A stretch of 64,000 nt of DNA, taken from NCBI RefSeq assembly GCF_000176175.1, contig NZ_ACZP01000017.1, forward strand, positions 38,802 to 102,801, in the 5' to 3' direction. A program made the translations under genes and the position numbers. Origin of the DNA: Vibrio furnissii CIP 102972. GTDB lineage: Bacteria; Pseudomonadota; Gammaproteobacteria; Enterobacterales; Vibrionaceae. Of this stretch, positions 55,087-63,982 are shown in pieces (the first letter of the stretch is position 1; each line of letters begins with the position of its first letter). Under the pieces are notes generated by a model. The model made no database searches. It was not told the origin of the DNA and saw only the letters and a program-made list of their open reading frames with translations.

Positions 55087-56302
55087 CGCTGAATCTCACA
55101 TGGTTCGTCTGTTTTGTGGGCTGAAAGGACGTGTTGATCAAAATAAGCATGGTGAGGACGTACAAAATAAATGTTTGGCCATTATAAAATGGCGCATCGG
55201 TAAGCCCCATGACGACATACAATGCAACCACGGAGAGGACAATATTTTTTGTACGCTTATCGGCGTGTCTAACTAAATACAGAGGTAGTAATAGTAGCAA
55301 TAGCAGAAAGAACAGACCGATGAGCCCTGATTTCACCACGCTGTCGATAAACTGGTTGTGGTAATGAGGTGGATGAAGGTCATATAAAGCCTTTGTTATT
55401 TGATGCTGGGTATACAGTTGCTCAAATTTATCGAAATGATCAGTCCCCAAGCCCACGAGCCAGTTATTATCTGCCAACTTAAGAGAAGCTTCCCACATTT
55501 GGAATCTTAAGCCTATAGATGTATTCATATTACCTTGTTGAATTTGTTCGAATTCGTATTGTGTCTTTTCTATACGTTGTTCGATAAAACTACCTGAGAG
55601 CAACGTTATCAATGAGGCAACTAGTACTGACACGAAAATGATTTTCTTGATCGTAAACTTAAACAGTCCCCAAGATAGCATCAAAAAGGCACAGATAAAC
55701 GCTAGCCAGACTCCACGGGATTCAGTCAGTATCAGGCTGATGATCGGGAAAAGGGATGCTCCTGCAAAGATGACTTTTCCTTTAGTTGTTTGTGCACCGA
55801 AAGAAAAATGCAACGCTAATAAGGCTAGTAGAGCAGCGATACTGGCGTAGGGTATGGGGTTAATCACTCCGAATTCCCGGTTAAAACCATGGATAACGCT
55901 GAAGTAAAGGCTATTTGAAAAAATCGTACAACAACCTAAAACCACGAGCGATTGATAATAAATGGGTTGAATTCGTTGAAATGGGAAATAGAGTGCAATC
56001 AAAGATAGGCAGATCGCTGCTCTGATTTCTCGCGAGCTTACTCCATGTAACAAGGATTGAGCGATGACAAATACACTAAATACCCACAACAAAAGATGGA
56101 ACGGTTTACGGCTTGCATTTGCAATGTTGCTTTTAATTTCACCTTTAAACACGATGACAAAAACCAGCAATGAAATAACTGTGGTTATGACTAACGCTTT
56201 GCTTGCCCCCTCAAACCAAATCATAAAAGCAAAAGCGAACACGAAGGGTAGAAGCAAAAGGACTTCGTTAAAGGTTTTCTTGTTCAATAGATTGTTCATC
56301 AT
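55079..56302 (-). CDS. waaL: O-antigen ligase
   Basis: 407-residue inner-membrane protein with about ten to twelve hydrophobic segments and the Wzy_C/WaaL loop (SLILTESRGVWLAFICAFLM; the periplasmic loop ends HPPHYHNQFIDSVVKSG). It joins O-antigen from undecaprenyl-PP to the lipid A core. The gene is markedly AT-rich compared with most of the window, as is common for ligases that vary between strains. It is in one unit with the GT9 gene below and the acyltransferase gene directly upstream. Confidence 0.88.
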   Translation of the reverse strand: MMNNLLNKKTFNEVLLLLPFVFAFAFMIWFEGASKALVITTVISLLVFVIVFKGEIKSNIANASRKPFHLLLWVFSVFVIAQSLLHGVSSREIRAAICLSLIALYFPFQRIQPIYYQSLVVLGCCTIFSNSLYFSVIHGFNREFGVINPIPYASIAALLALLALHFSFGAQTTKGKVIFAGASLFPIISLILTESRGVWLAFICAFLMLSWGLFKFTIKKIIFVSVLVASLITLLSGSFIEQRIEKTQYEFEQIQQGNMNTSIGLRFQMWEASLKLADNNWLVGLGTDHFDKFEQLYTQHQITKALYDLHPPHYHNQFIDSVVKSGLIGLFFLLLLLLLPLYLVRHADKRTKNIVLSVVALYVVMGLTDAPFYNGQTFILYVLTMLILINTSFQPTKQTNHVRFSGA

Positions 56303-57286
56303 TTACAGCTTTACTTGATATGGGTTGATGTCTGAATCTGGACGCGTTTTCAGCAGTCGAAGAATCCACATATATTGCTCTGGGCGTTGTGACACATAGT
56401 TTTCAATGCATTCGTTCATCATTCGTGCATCCTGATGTTCATCGCCAGTTGGGAAAGGCAGCTCAGGATAGAAATCCAATTCATATTGGCCAGTTTGACT
56501 GTTGAACATGGCAAACAGCGGCACGATTTTCGATTTGCTCAACGTAGAAAGGCGACCTAATCCTGCGATGGTTGCTTTTTGAGTGGCAAAAAAATCAACA
56601 AAGACGCTGTGCTCTCGTCCCAAGTCCTCATCAGGCAGGTAATAACCCAAGTAACCGTCTTTACGGACCGATTTGATGAACGGTTTGATCCCGACACTGC
56701 GATCATACACGCGACCACCGTATTGCACGCGCTGCTTATGCATTAACCAGTCAGAGACTTTATTTTTCTGGCTTTTGGCCATCGCAGAAACAGGGTGACC
56801 ACGCGAAGCCAACAAGATTGCGGGAATATCGATCGCCCAGGTATGTGGGACCAGAAGAATGACATTTTCACCCCGATCTAGAACTTGTTCGACGTGCTCA
56901 AAACCCCGCAGGGTCGTATTCGCCTCTAGCCAAGCTTTGCTGCGCAGGGATGTTGAGGCAAACCCCATCAGAAACATCACGGAAGTGATGTACATCTCAA
57001 CAAGGATTTTCTCGCGGTCACTGTCGGAATGCTCTGGGAAACACATCCGTAAATTCACTCGAGCGCGAGTATTGGCTTTACTTTTGATGTTGACCGCGAG
57101 CTTGGCGAGGCTTTTGGCGATCAGTCGTTTGATTGCCACCGGCAGAAAACTCAATACACAGGCCACGATCACGGCCAACCAAGTTCCCCAGTAACGAGGA
57201 TGCAGGAAGTTCATACTGAACTGCGGATTATAAGCGTAATCATCATGGTCATTACGTGGTGATGATGAAGAGTGTGATGACGACAT
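56303..57286 (-). CDS. lpxM: Lipid A late acyltransferase, LpxM/LpxN type
   Basis: 327 residues: one N-terminal hydrophobic segment, H-X4-D in HTWAIDIPAILLASRG, then YGGRVYDRSVGIKPFIKSVR and LPDEDLGREHSVFVDFFAT, much closer to LpxM than to LpxL. The V. cholerae orthologue LpxN transfers a hydroxylated acyl chain. The start at MSSSHSSSS is chosen since the frame to 57490 crosses the ugd terminator. It lies next to waaL, not beside lpxL. Confidence 0.88.
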   Translation of the reverse strand: MSSSHSSSSPRNDHDDYAYNPQFSMNFLHPRYWGTWLAVIVACVLSFLPVAIKRLIAKSLAKLAVNIKSKANTRARVNLRMCFPEHSDSDREKILVEMYITSVMFLMGFASTSLRSKAWLEANTTLRGFEHVEQVLDRGENVILLVPHTWAIDIPAILLASRGHPVSAMAKSQKNKVSDWLMHKQRVQYGGRVYDRSVGIKPFIKSVRKDGYLGYYLPDEDLGREHSVFVDFFATQKATIAGLGRLSTLSKSKIVPLFAMFNSQTGQYELDFYPELPFPTGDEHQDARMMNECIENYVSQRPEQYMWILRLLKTRPDSDINPYQVKL

Positions 57287-57441
57287 AAGTGGCTCAGATT
57301 GGATTGCTTTTTTAGTAAAATTGTGACCGAGTATAGCAGTTAACTGGGTGGGAAACAGTAAGCAATGTGGTGATTCAGACAGCACAAAGTAATTTTCCGT
57401 CCGCGACTTGAGTAAATTGGGGCGGGGTTGTATTTGGATAT

Positions 57442-57468
57442 AAAAACAGCCACCTGAGGTGGCTGTTT
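57442..57468 (-). terminator. Terminator of ugd
   Basis: AAACAGCCACCT/AGGTGGCTGTTT with a one-base loop; on the minus strand it continues TTTTTATA. It lies 55 bases after the ugd stop. Confidence 0.88.
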
Positions 57469-57523
57469 CATTCATCACCATAACATCCATGATGATGAAT
57501 GATGGCGGTGTACCGGTGGACGT

Positions 57524-58690
57524 TTAATCGCTGCCAAACAAATCTCGGGTATACACTTTCGCTTCAACATCTTTCAACTCTTCGGACAAGCGGTTCGAGA
57601 CAATAATGTCGGCCTCTTGTTTGAATGCTTCCAGATCGTTGACCACGCGGGAATGGAAGAAATGTGCTTCTTCGAGTACAGGTTCGTACACAATCACTTC
57701 AATCCCTTTCGCTTTAATGCGTTTCATGATGCCCTGAATTGACGATGCGCGGAAGTTATCGGAACCCGCTTTCATGATCAATCGATAGATCCCCACAACT
57801 TTTGGTTGACGCTGAATGACCGAATCGGCAATGAAATCTTTGCGTGTACGGTTGGCATCAACAATGGCACCAATGATGTTGTTAGGCACATTTTGATAGT
57901 TGGCCAGCAGTTGCTTGGTATCTTTTGGCAGGCAGTAACCGCCGTAGCCAAAGGAAGGGTTGTTGTAGTGATTGCCGATACGAGGGTCAAGACTCACGCC
58001 TTCGATGATTTGGCGGCTATCGAGGCCATGAACTTCGGCGTAAGAGTCCAATTCATTGAAGTACGCCACACGCATGGCGAGGTACGTGTTCGAGAACAGC
58101 TTCACCGCTTCTGCTTCGGTTGAGTTGGTAAACAAAACCGGAATATCTTGTTTGATGGCGCCTTCCATCAATAGGTTTGCAAACGTCTGGGCGCGCTCGC
58201 TTTGTTCACCTACAATGATACGTGAGGGGTACAAGTTGTCGTACAGCGCTTTGCCTTCACGCAGGAACTCAGGCGAGAAAATAATGTTTGAGCAGTTGAG
58301 GTCCTGTTTTAGTTTTTCAGTGTAGCCGACAGGAATCGTGGATTTGATCACCATTACCGCATCAGGATTGATGGCCATGACATCACGAATCACCGCTTCA
58401 ACAGATGACGTGTTGAAGTAGTTGGTATTGGGATCGTAGTCGGTCGGTGTCGCGATAATCACAAATGCTGCGTCTTGATAGGCCAACGTTTTGTCGGTTG
58501 TCGCTGTGAAGTTCAGTTGCTTTTCGGTCAGAAACTGCGTGATCTCTTTATCAACAATCGGCGACTGCTGACGGTTGAGCATCTCGATCTTCTCTTGGAC
58601 GATATCCAGAGCCACCACTTCGTTGTGTTGGGCGAGGAGTAAGGCATTGGACAGACCGACATAGCCTGTCCCCGCGACTGCGATTTTCAT
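57524..58690 (-). CDS. ugd: UDP-glucose 6-dehydrogenase
   Basis: 388 residues. NAD motif GTGYVGLSNALLLA, catalytic Cys in GYGGYCLPKDTKQL, and the shorter gammaproteobacterial length. It makes UDP-glucuronate for core, O-antigen or capsule sugars and for the epimerase at 41.7 kb. AAGAGAGA precedes the ATG. It is monocistronic between hldD and a terminator. Confidence 0.96.
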   Translation of the reverse strand: MKIAVAGTGYVGLSNALLLAQHNEVVALDIVQEKIEMLNRQQSPIVDKEITQFLTEKQLNFTATTDKTLAYQDAAFVIIATPTDYDPNTNYFNTSSVEAVIRDVMAINPDAVMVIKSTIPVGYTEKLKQDLNCSNIIFSPEFLREGKALYDNLYPSRIIVGEQSERAQTFANLLMEGAIKQDIPVLFTNSTEAEAVKLFSNTYLAMRVAYFNELDSYAEVHGLDSRQIIEGVSLDPRIGNHYNNPSFGYGGYCLPKDTKQLLANYQNVPNNIIGAIVDANRTRKDFIADSVIQRQPKVVGIYRLIMKAGSDNFRASSIQGIMKRIKAKGIEVIVYEPVLEEAHFFHSRVVNDLEAFKQEADIIVSNRLSEELKDVEAKVYTRDLFGSD

Positions 58691-58730
58691 GTTGTTCTCT
58701 CTTAAAGCTTGATGACGTTGTATTGTTGAT

Positions 58731-59672
58731 TCATTCGTTGATGATCGATAAGTATTCGGCGACGCCTTGTGCCACCGACTTAAACTCGATATCGCACCCT
58801 GCCGCGCGCAATTTGGTCAAGTCGGCTTGCGTGTATTCTTGGTATGCACCTTTGAGATGCTCTGGGAATGGAATGGTTTCAACCTGACCTTGACCATGAT
58901 GCGTAATCACGGCTTTGGCGACTTCGTTAAACGACTCGGCTTTGCCGGTGCCGCAGTTGAAAATGCCGGATTTGCCGTGGTCTAAGAACCAAAGGTTCAC
59001 CGCCGCAACATCGCCCACATAGACAAAATCACGTTTGAACTGTTCACTGCCCGCAAAAAGTTTTGGATTTTCGCCTGCGTTCATCTGGTTGTTCAAATGG
59101 AACGCCACCGACGCCATGGATCCTTTGTGTTGCTCACGTGGGCCGTACACATTGAAATAGCGGAAACCGGTAATTTGAGACAGTTTCTCGTGATGTACTT
59201 CCGCATCGAGCCACAGACGGCGTACGTAATTATCAAACTGCTGCTTTGAATACCCATAAACGTTCAGCGCACCTTCGTACTGAGGTTCTTCCACGAATGT
59301 GTCGGTCTCACCATAAGTGGCCGCAGAAGAGGCGTACAGAAACGGAATTTCTCGCTCCAAGCAGTAATGCAATAGCTCTTTCGAATACTCGTAGTTATTG
59401 AGCATCATGTATTTGCCATCCCATTCGGTGGTGGCAGAGCATGCGCCCTCATGGAAGATGGCATCGATAGGGCCAAAGTCATCGCCGGCCATAATCTGAG
59501 TGAGGAAGTCATCGCGATCCATATAATCTGCGATTTGGAGATCCACGAGATTTTTGAACTTGCGGCCATTTTTTAGATGGTCAACAACCAGAATATCCGT
59601 GATGCCGCGCGCGTTGAGCGCCTGAACAATATTGCTGCCAATCATGCCAGCGCCACCAGTTACGATGATCAT
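58731..59672 (-). CDS. hldD: ADP-L-glycero-D-manno-heptose 6-epimerase
   Basis: 313 residues: NAD motif GGAGMIGSNIVQAL, active-site SSAATYGE and YGYSKQQFD, and YFNVYGPREQHKGSMASVA typical of HldD. It supplies heptose for the inner core transferases. In vibrios this gene (gmhD/rfaD) marks one edge of the O-antigen/capsule locus. Confidence 0.96.
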   Translation of the reverse strand: MIIVTGGAGMIGSNIVQALNARGITDILVVDHLKNGRKFKNLVDLQIADYMDRDDFLTQIMAGDDFGPIDAIFHEGACSATTEWDGKYMMLNNYEYSKELLHYCLEREIPFLYASSAATYGETDTFVEEPQYEGALNVYGYSKQQFDNYVRRLWLDAEVHHEKLSQITGFRYFNVYGPREQHKGSMASVAFHLNNQMNAGENPKLFAGSEQFKRDFVYVGDVAAVNLWFLDHGKSGIFNCGTGKAESFNEVAKAVITHHGQGQVETIPFPEHLKGAYQEYTQADLTKLRAAGCDIEFKSVAQGVAEYLSIINE

Positions 59673-59786
59673 AGTCTTTCCATTTATGCGTGAAATATGT
59701 TCCGAATATTAGCAGCAATGCGGTTTCATGGCTATTCGAGTCGCGGGCGTGGTGATGTGGCTACACAAGACAAACAGAGTTTGCAA

Positions 59787-59817
59787 AAGTGGGGTTAATG
59801 AATCACTAACCCCACTT
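59787..59817 (-). terminator. Hairpin after the gfcD-like gene
   Basis: AAGTGGGGTTA-loop-TAACCCCACTT, an 11-bp stem; on the minus strand it is followed by TTGC only, so it is a moderate terminator for the gfc operon. Confidence 0.65.
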
Positions 59818-59828
59818 GAATACATCAC

Positions 59829-62084
59829 TTATTTGGCTTCAGAAACTTGGCTTTTTCGCTCAAACCAAGGGCTACGGGCATCCGTGAGATCGTATAAGTG
59901 ATACTTACGTCCCAGCATCTGACCGCCATCGCGAGTGATTGGCTGCCATGCGATGTTCGCGCGGCTGGTGGATGGTTTAATGGTCATGATGTCAAACGGT
60001 ACGGAAACGTAAAACCCTTTGTTGTAGCTGCCTTCACCGTATTCTTCCGTGGTCAGATCCGTGACGGTCGCAAATGCCCCGACAATGACACCGGACTTAA
60101 ACTGTTTCGAGAAGTCAACACGGACCCCTTTATCGCCACCGAGGAATTTACCGACACTGACTTTAAACAGGGTGTTATCGATCCACTCCCATTGTGGCGT
60201 GTAATAAGTGGTAATTTGACCGGTTGTGCCTTGGTCGAGTACGTATGCTTGACAGCTCACGTCGCCAGCACTGCAGTTGCTGGCATTGTAGCCATCATAG
60301 TAGACGTACGGATCGCTAAAGGTACCAAACCAGGAGTCAGGATCACGTTGAGAGATCAAGTTGGCATCCACACCGAAGGCCCAATTGCTGTTCAATGGGC
60401 GATAGAGAATTTCACCGCCCACCCCCGCAAACATGGTTTCTAGGTAACCCGCGTAGGCTTGGGTATACACTTGTTGCAACGGTTGCTCGAACCACGTCAG
60501 CTGCAGGTTGTTTAAACGCACAGGGTTGTCGTGAACGTAGGCGCGGAACATGGTGCGAACACGCGGCACCGCAAAGTTGGAAATGTGCGGGTTGTTCTCG
60601 ACGTAGTTAAATTTGTCGTAGTTATCGGCAAGATTGACGTAAATCGAACCACTGGCTTCAAGGTTATTGGTCAACCAGACATTTGCATTGGTATTGAAGC
60701 CAATTTGATAGAGGTAAAAGGACTCTGGGCCGCCAAATGATTGTTGAAACACTGGGGATATGCCTGCGCCCCAGCGTTGATTGTTTTGCGCAAGTTGCTG
60801 TCCAGACACCGGTGTTTTCGGTTCTGAGTGTGTGGTGGCATCTGACATTTTTGCGCCGATATAGTCGTGGTTAGCGACTTTTTTATACCCGCTCGCTGAA
60901 ATTTCAGCTTCGGTTAGGTCAACACCATTGCGTTGCTCTACGATTTTATAAGTACGAATGGATTCTGGCGCATGATTGGCTAGAATCGCAGCGGCGCGAT
61001 CTTGTGCCTCTTCACGATCACGATATTTCGTTTGTTGACCAGTGATGATTAACGTGTCGCCATCTTGACGGATGGTGTTTTTCTCATAGCCCGCATTGCT
61101 CGCAAGTTGTTCGCTGACTTCATTCCAATTCGGGTTGGCAACCGGGCGAGCCGTGACCGCCGTTTTTGGCTCATCTCGCCAGATGGCCTCAATTTGATCG
61201 AAATTGGTATACAGGTTTAGGCCAACAGTGAGGGTGTCGCCGCGCTGGTAGCTGACTTTGGCATCGCCCCAATCGCCCAAACGATAGAGCACCCCGAAGT
61301 TCCATGGTGTGTGTTGTGTCATGGGCTTCCCACCCGTGACATGTGGAAAATCTTGCGAATAATCATTGGCGTCGTATTCGACTTTGATCCGCAATGGGTC
61401 ATACGGTGTTTGGTATTCGATACCACCAAACAGCGCCGCCGGTCCGTGGAACCAACGACCAGCATCAATTGAGCCGCCACTTTCTTTCGTCTCTGTGCTG
61501 CGTTCGCAGAAAGAATCACTGGCTTTACAAAGTGGGTTCGTGATGTTGCCACTTTGGCCAACATAGCCCCATCCCATACCGAGCGTGACGTCGAGATTGC
61601 CAAAACGTTTGGTGGCGGCAATAAACTCACCATCAAATAGCCCCGTACCGCCAATATCGCGAATACCAATCGAGGTTTCGGGGAGCCAATAGCCTTCTTC
61701 AAATAAACGCAGTTTGACGTCAATCCCTTTGTCGGTATACAGGTTATCGCCGCTGTAGTCTGGATTGGCGTTATACAGCATGTCAGGAACACGCGTGTAA
61801 CGAATGGTGGATTCTAACCAAGGAAACAGCTGAATGGAGGTATAAAAATGTTGATAGTCATCATTCACATTGACGCCAAAATTAAACTCACCTTCAGCCG
61901 TCATTCGGCCTGAGGGCATTTGCATCAGACCCACACCACCGAAATCAGATTGAGAGGGCTTTAGCGCCACTGGGGTGAGTGTGGACGCCAACAATGCACT
62001 TGAGAATGTGCCAGAGAAAAGGCCAATACACACTGCGCTCAGTTTAAAGGCCAATGCGGTGGACGAACGTACCGAATGTGTCAT
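59829..62084 (-). CDS. YjbH/GfcD-family outer-membrane polysaccharide protein
   Basis: 751 residues with a signal peptide (cleavage near LLAS34) and a beta-rich body (DFGGVGLMQMPSGRMTAEGEFNF, repeated barrel-like strands, C-terminal ITRDGGQMLGRKYHLYDLTDA). The family is found with gfcBC/yjbFG in exopolysaccharide and capsule operons; it is probably an outer-membrane barrel. The start overlaps the gfcC-like stop by four bases. Confidence 0.88.
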   Translation of the reverse strand: MTHSVRSSTALAFKLSAVCIGLFSGTFSSALLASTLTPVALKPSQSDFGGVGLMQMPSGRMTAEGEFNFGVNVNDDYQHFYTSIQLFPWLESTIRYTRVPDMLYNANPDYSGDNLYTDKGIDVKLRLFEEGYWLPETSIGIRDIGGTGLFDGEFIAATKRFGNLDVTLGMGWGYVGQSGNITNPLCKASDSFCERSTETKESGGSIDAGRWFHGPAALFGGIEYQTPYDPLRIKVEYDANDYSQDFPHVTGGKPMTQHTPWNFGVLYRLGDWGDAKVSYQRGDTLTVGLNLYTNFDQIEAIWRDEPKTAVTARPVANPNWNEVSEQLASNAGYEKNTIRQDGDTLIITGQQTKYRDREEAQDRAAAILANHAPESIRTYKIVEQRNGVDLTEAEISASGYKKVANHDYIGAKMSDATTHSEPKTPVSGQQLAQNNQRWGAGISPVFQQSFGGPESFYLYQIGFNTNANVWLTNNLEASGSIYVNLADNYDKFNYVENNPHISNFAVPRVRTMFRAYVHDNPVRLNNLQLTWFEQPLQQVYTQAYAGYLETMFAGVGGEILYRPLNSNWAFGVDANLISQRDPDSWFGTFSDPYVYYDGYNASNCSAGDVSCQAYVLDQGTTGQITTYYTPQWEWIDNTLFKVSVGKFLGGDKGVRVDFSKQFKSGVIVGAFATVTDLTTEEYGEGSYNKGFYVSVPFDIMTIKPSTSRANIAWQPITRDGGQMLGRKYHLYDLTDARSPWFERKSQVSEAK

Positions 62085-62839
62085 AGCGCAGAACCCTCAA
62101 TCATGCTGATCAGTGTGGCAATATCTTGTTCCAGTTGAACCATCTCTTGGTCGCTGGCGTTAAATCCGACGAGGAGCGCGCTACCTGGTTTCAAATGCGT
62201 GTGTGCATTATTCCAGTAAGCATAACCAACGTGAGTGATCTCACCTTCCGGAGAAATCACCCATGCATCGCTGTGATGCTTCTTATGGGGTGAGCGAGAG
62301 CGGGCGATATAATCGGCAACAGTGAAGTTGGCGTTAAATGTCATCTGTTGCTGCTCGGATAGACCAAATAACGCAATCGAATTGGGGCGCTGGGCAAGTT
62401 CAAGTTGAAATTGCCCGGGCAACAGCGGGTTGAACTCTGGCTTCAGGCGAACGGCATCGACATCCAAATTGAGCTTTTCTCGATAGCCGTATTGGTAACC
62501 ACTGAGCTGCGTGAGTAGCTGTTTCGCTGCGACGCGGTAGGTGTCGTTGTTTAACAACGCGCTTAATCGCGCTTTCACGCCGGCATAGAGTTCCTGCGCT
62601 TTATCGGCTTTCGCGCCAGAAAACAAGCGATAACCTTCGTGATAAGTGTTTAAATGATTTGTTTGGTTGGCTTGTTGTTGGGCATCGAGCAAGACGCGAT
62701 CCAGCCGAACCGGTTGGTTGTATTGTAAAATCACCTGTTGCATCGGTAAGGTTACGGTCGTCGGGGTATTCGCCCATGCAGAAGTGCTGCTAACGCTGGC
62801 TAAGCATAATAACAGCCAAGTTGGAATGGTTTTGGTCAT
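62081..62839 (-). CDS. GfcC/YjbG-family periplasmic protein
   Basis: 252 residues with a signal peptide (cleavage near AWA23) and the capsule-biosynthesis GfcC pattern (ILQYNQPVRLDRVLLDAQQQ ... ITHVGYAYWNNAHTHLKPGS). The role in polysaccharide export is inferred from family and operon. Overlaps both neighbours. Confidence 0.87.
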   Translation of the reverse strand: MTKTIPTWLLLCLASVSSTSAWANTPTTVTLPMQQVILQYNQPVRLDRVLLDAQQQANQTNHLNTYHEGYRLFSGAKADKAQELYAGVKARLSALLNNDTYRVAAKQLLTQLSGYQYGYREKLNLDVDAVRLKPEFNPLLPGQFQLELAQRPNSIALFGLSEQQQMTFNANFTVADYIARSRSPHKKHHSDAWVISPEGEITHVGYAYWNNAHTHLKPGSALLVGFNASDQEMVQLEQDIATLISMIEGSAL

Positions 62840-63516
62840 TATTTCCCTTCCACATATGGTTTCAGAATATCCATTTCGATTTGACCCATTTGTGGGCCAA
62901 TGTGCTGGATACTTTTGAGTACCCAGCCTTCTTTACTCACCCAATAGTGATTTTGAATGCTGGTCGTAAGTTCTGGGTAGGCAACAGTTTCCTGCCAGTG
63001 ATCCAAGGTTTCTTGCCAAAGTTCAGAGGTGACTTTATCGCGGCTCAGTTTGGTGGTCGAAACGTTGGCGATATAACCGTATTGATTGCCCGCTTGCCAG
63101 TCGTAGTAAGTTTGCCAATTTGAAGCGGAATCCCACGTTTGTGCAGCAGAGCTGTCCCGATGAGCCAAGTTTTGCACCGGAAAATTGATTGTTTTAACGA
63201 TTCGTCCTTGTTCCGTGACGATCATGGCGTGATCTTGAGAAATCCATTTGAGTTGAGTTTGGCCAGTGGCAGGATTGTTCTCGGCATAAGCCAATACCAT
63301 AAAAACTTTAGGGCCGTTATTGAGTCTCACGTAGGCACTGGCGAAAGGGATGTCGGCAATTTGCTTGGCACTGAGTTCAACATCGTCAATGCCCCAAAAA
63401 GCTTCTTTGAGGGTTTCGTTGACACTGGAAATTCTTTGCGAACAACCAGTTAACAGTACAACACTGAATATCATCGTTGCACTGCCTAAATTACGCCATC
63501 CTAACGTTGGAATCAT
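62839..63516 (-). CDS. GfcB/YjbF-family lipoprotein
   Basis: 225 residues; lipobox LLTGC with Cys at about 25, then the DUF2886-type body (ELSAKQIADIPFASAYVRLN). Outer-membrane lipoprotein of the gfc/yjb set. Overlaps the gfcC-like gene by one base. Confidence 0.88.
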   Translation of the reverse strand: MIPTLGWRNLGSATMIFSVVLLTGCSQRISSVNETLKEAFWGIDDVELSAKQIADIPFASAYVRLNNGPKVFMVLAYAENNPATGQTQLKWISQDHAMIVTEQGRIVKTINFPVQNLAHRDSSAAQTWDSASNWQTYYDWQAGNQYGYIANVSTTKLSRDKVTSELWQETLDHWQETVAYPELTTSIQNHYWVSKEGWVLKSIQHIGPQMGQIEMDILKPYVEGK

Positions 63517-63647
63517 TGTTTAAACAGCCTTGTTTATCGAGTTGGATTATCATTTTTAGCGGATTAGATTAACAGTCTTAATCATTGTCAGCAATCGTCG
63601 TTACGGTTTTAAAACGTTAATTTTTAGAAAGAAAATGAGCTGCTCAT

Positions 63648-63680
63648 ATAAAAAAAAGACCAACAAAAAGTTGGTCTTTT
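63648..63680 (-). terminator. Hairpin between the gfcA- and gfcB-like genes
   Basis: On the minus strand, AAAAGACCAAC-TTTTT-GTTGGTC followed by eight T. It lies after the small first gene, so it should lower expression of the later genes relative to it. Confidence 0.88.
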
Positions 63681-63760
63681 CTAAGCTCAAATAGGAGAAA
63701 AACCCCTGTGGATTTAGTCTCTTCGCTTATTAGTTAGTGCCTGTTGTACCTGTGGTACCG

Positions 63761-63982
63761 TCACTGGCTGTTGCTTTCAGAAACAGCAACAGTGGCGGTG
63801 ACCACCACAGCTGTACCAATAGCAACACCAGAAGCGGTTACACCGCCAAGGGCTGCGCCAGTTGCAGCGCCACCAGCGGCACCGCCACTAGAAGCGGCGG
63901 CAGCCGCACCTTCTTCACCGGCAGCGAATACTGACGTTGAAACACCTAGCGCAACTAGCATTGCTAATGCAATATTTTTCAT
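63761..63982 (-). CDS. Small GfcA/YjbE-like protein, probably frameshifted
   Basis: 73 residues as read: a signal peptide (MKNIALAMLVALGVSTSVFA) and a Gly/Ala-rich body ending ATVAVSESNSQ. In the +1 frame the sequence from the same point reads ATASDGTTGTTGTN then stop (to 63730), the Thr/Gly tail usual for GfcA-type proteins. One extra A in the run at 63775-63777 would explain the change; without it the end would read VAVSEATASDGTTGTTGTN. So the real gene is probably 63730-63982. Biological frameshift and sequencing error cannot be separated here. AAGGAC precedes the ATG. Confidence 0.75.
   Translation of the reverse strand: MKNIALAMLVALGVSTSVFAAGEEGAAAAASSGGAAGGAATGAALGGVTASGVAIGTAVVVTATVAVSESNSQ

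Noticed and set aside
57287..57490. N-terminal extension of the LpxM-type protein
   Set aside because: It would span the ugd terminator and the extra 68 residues lack family similarity.
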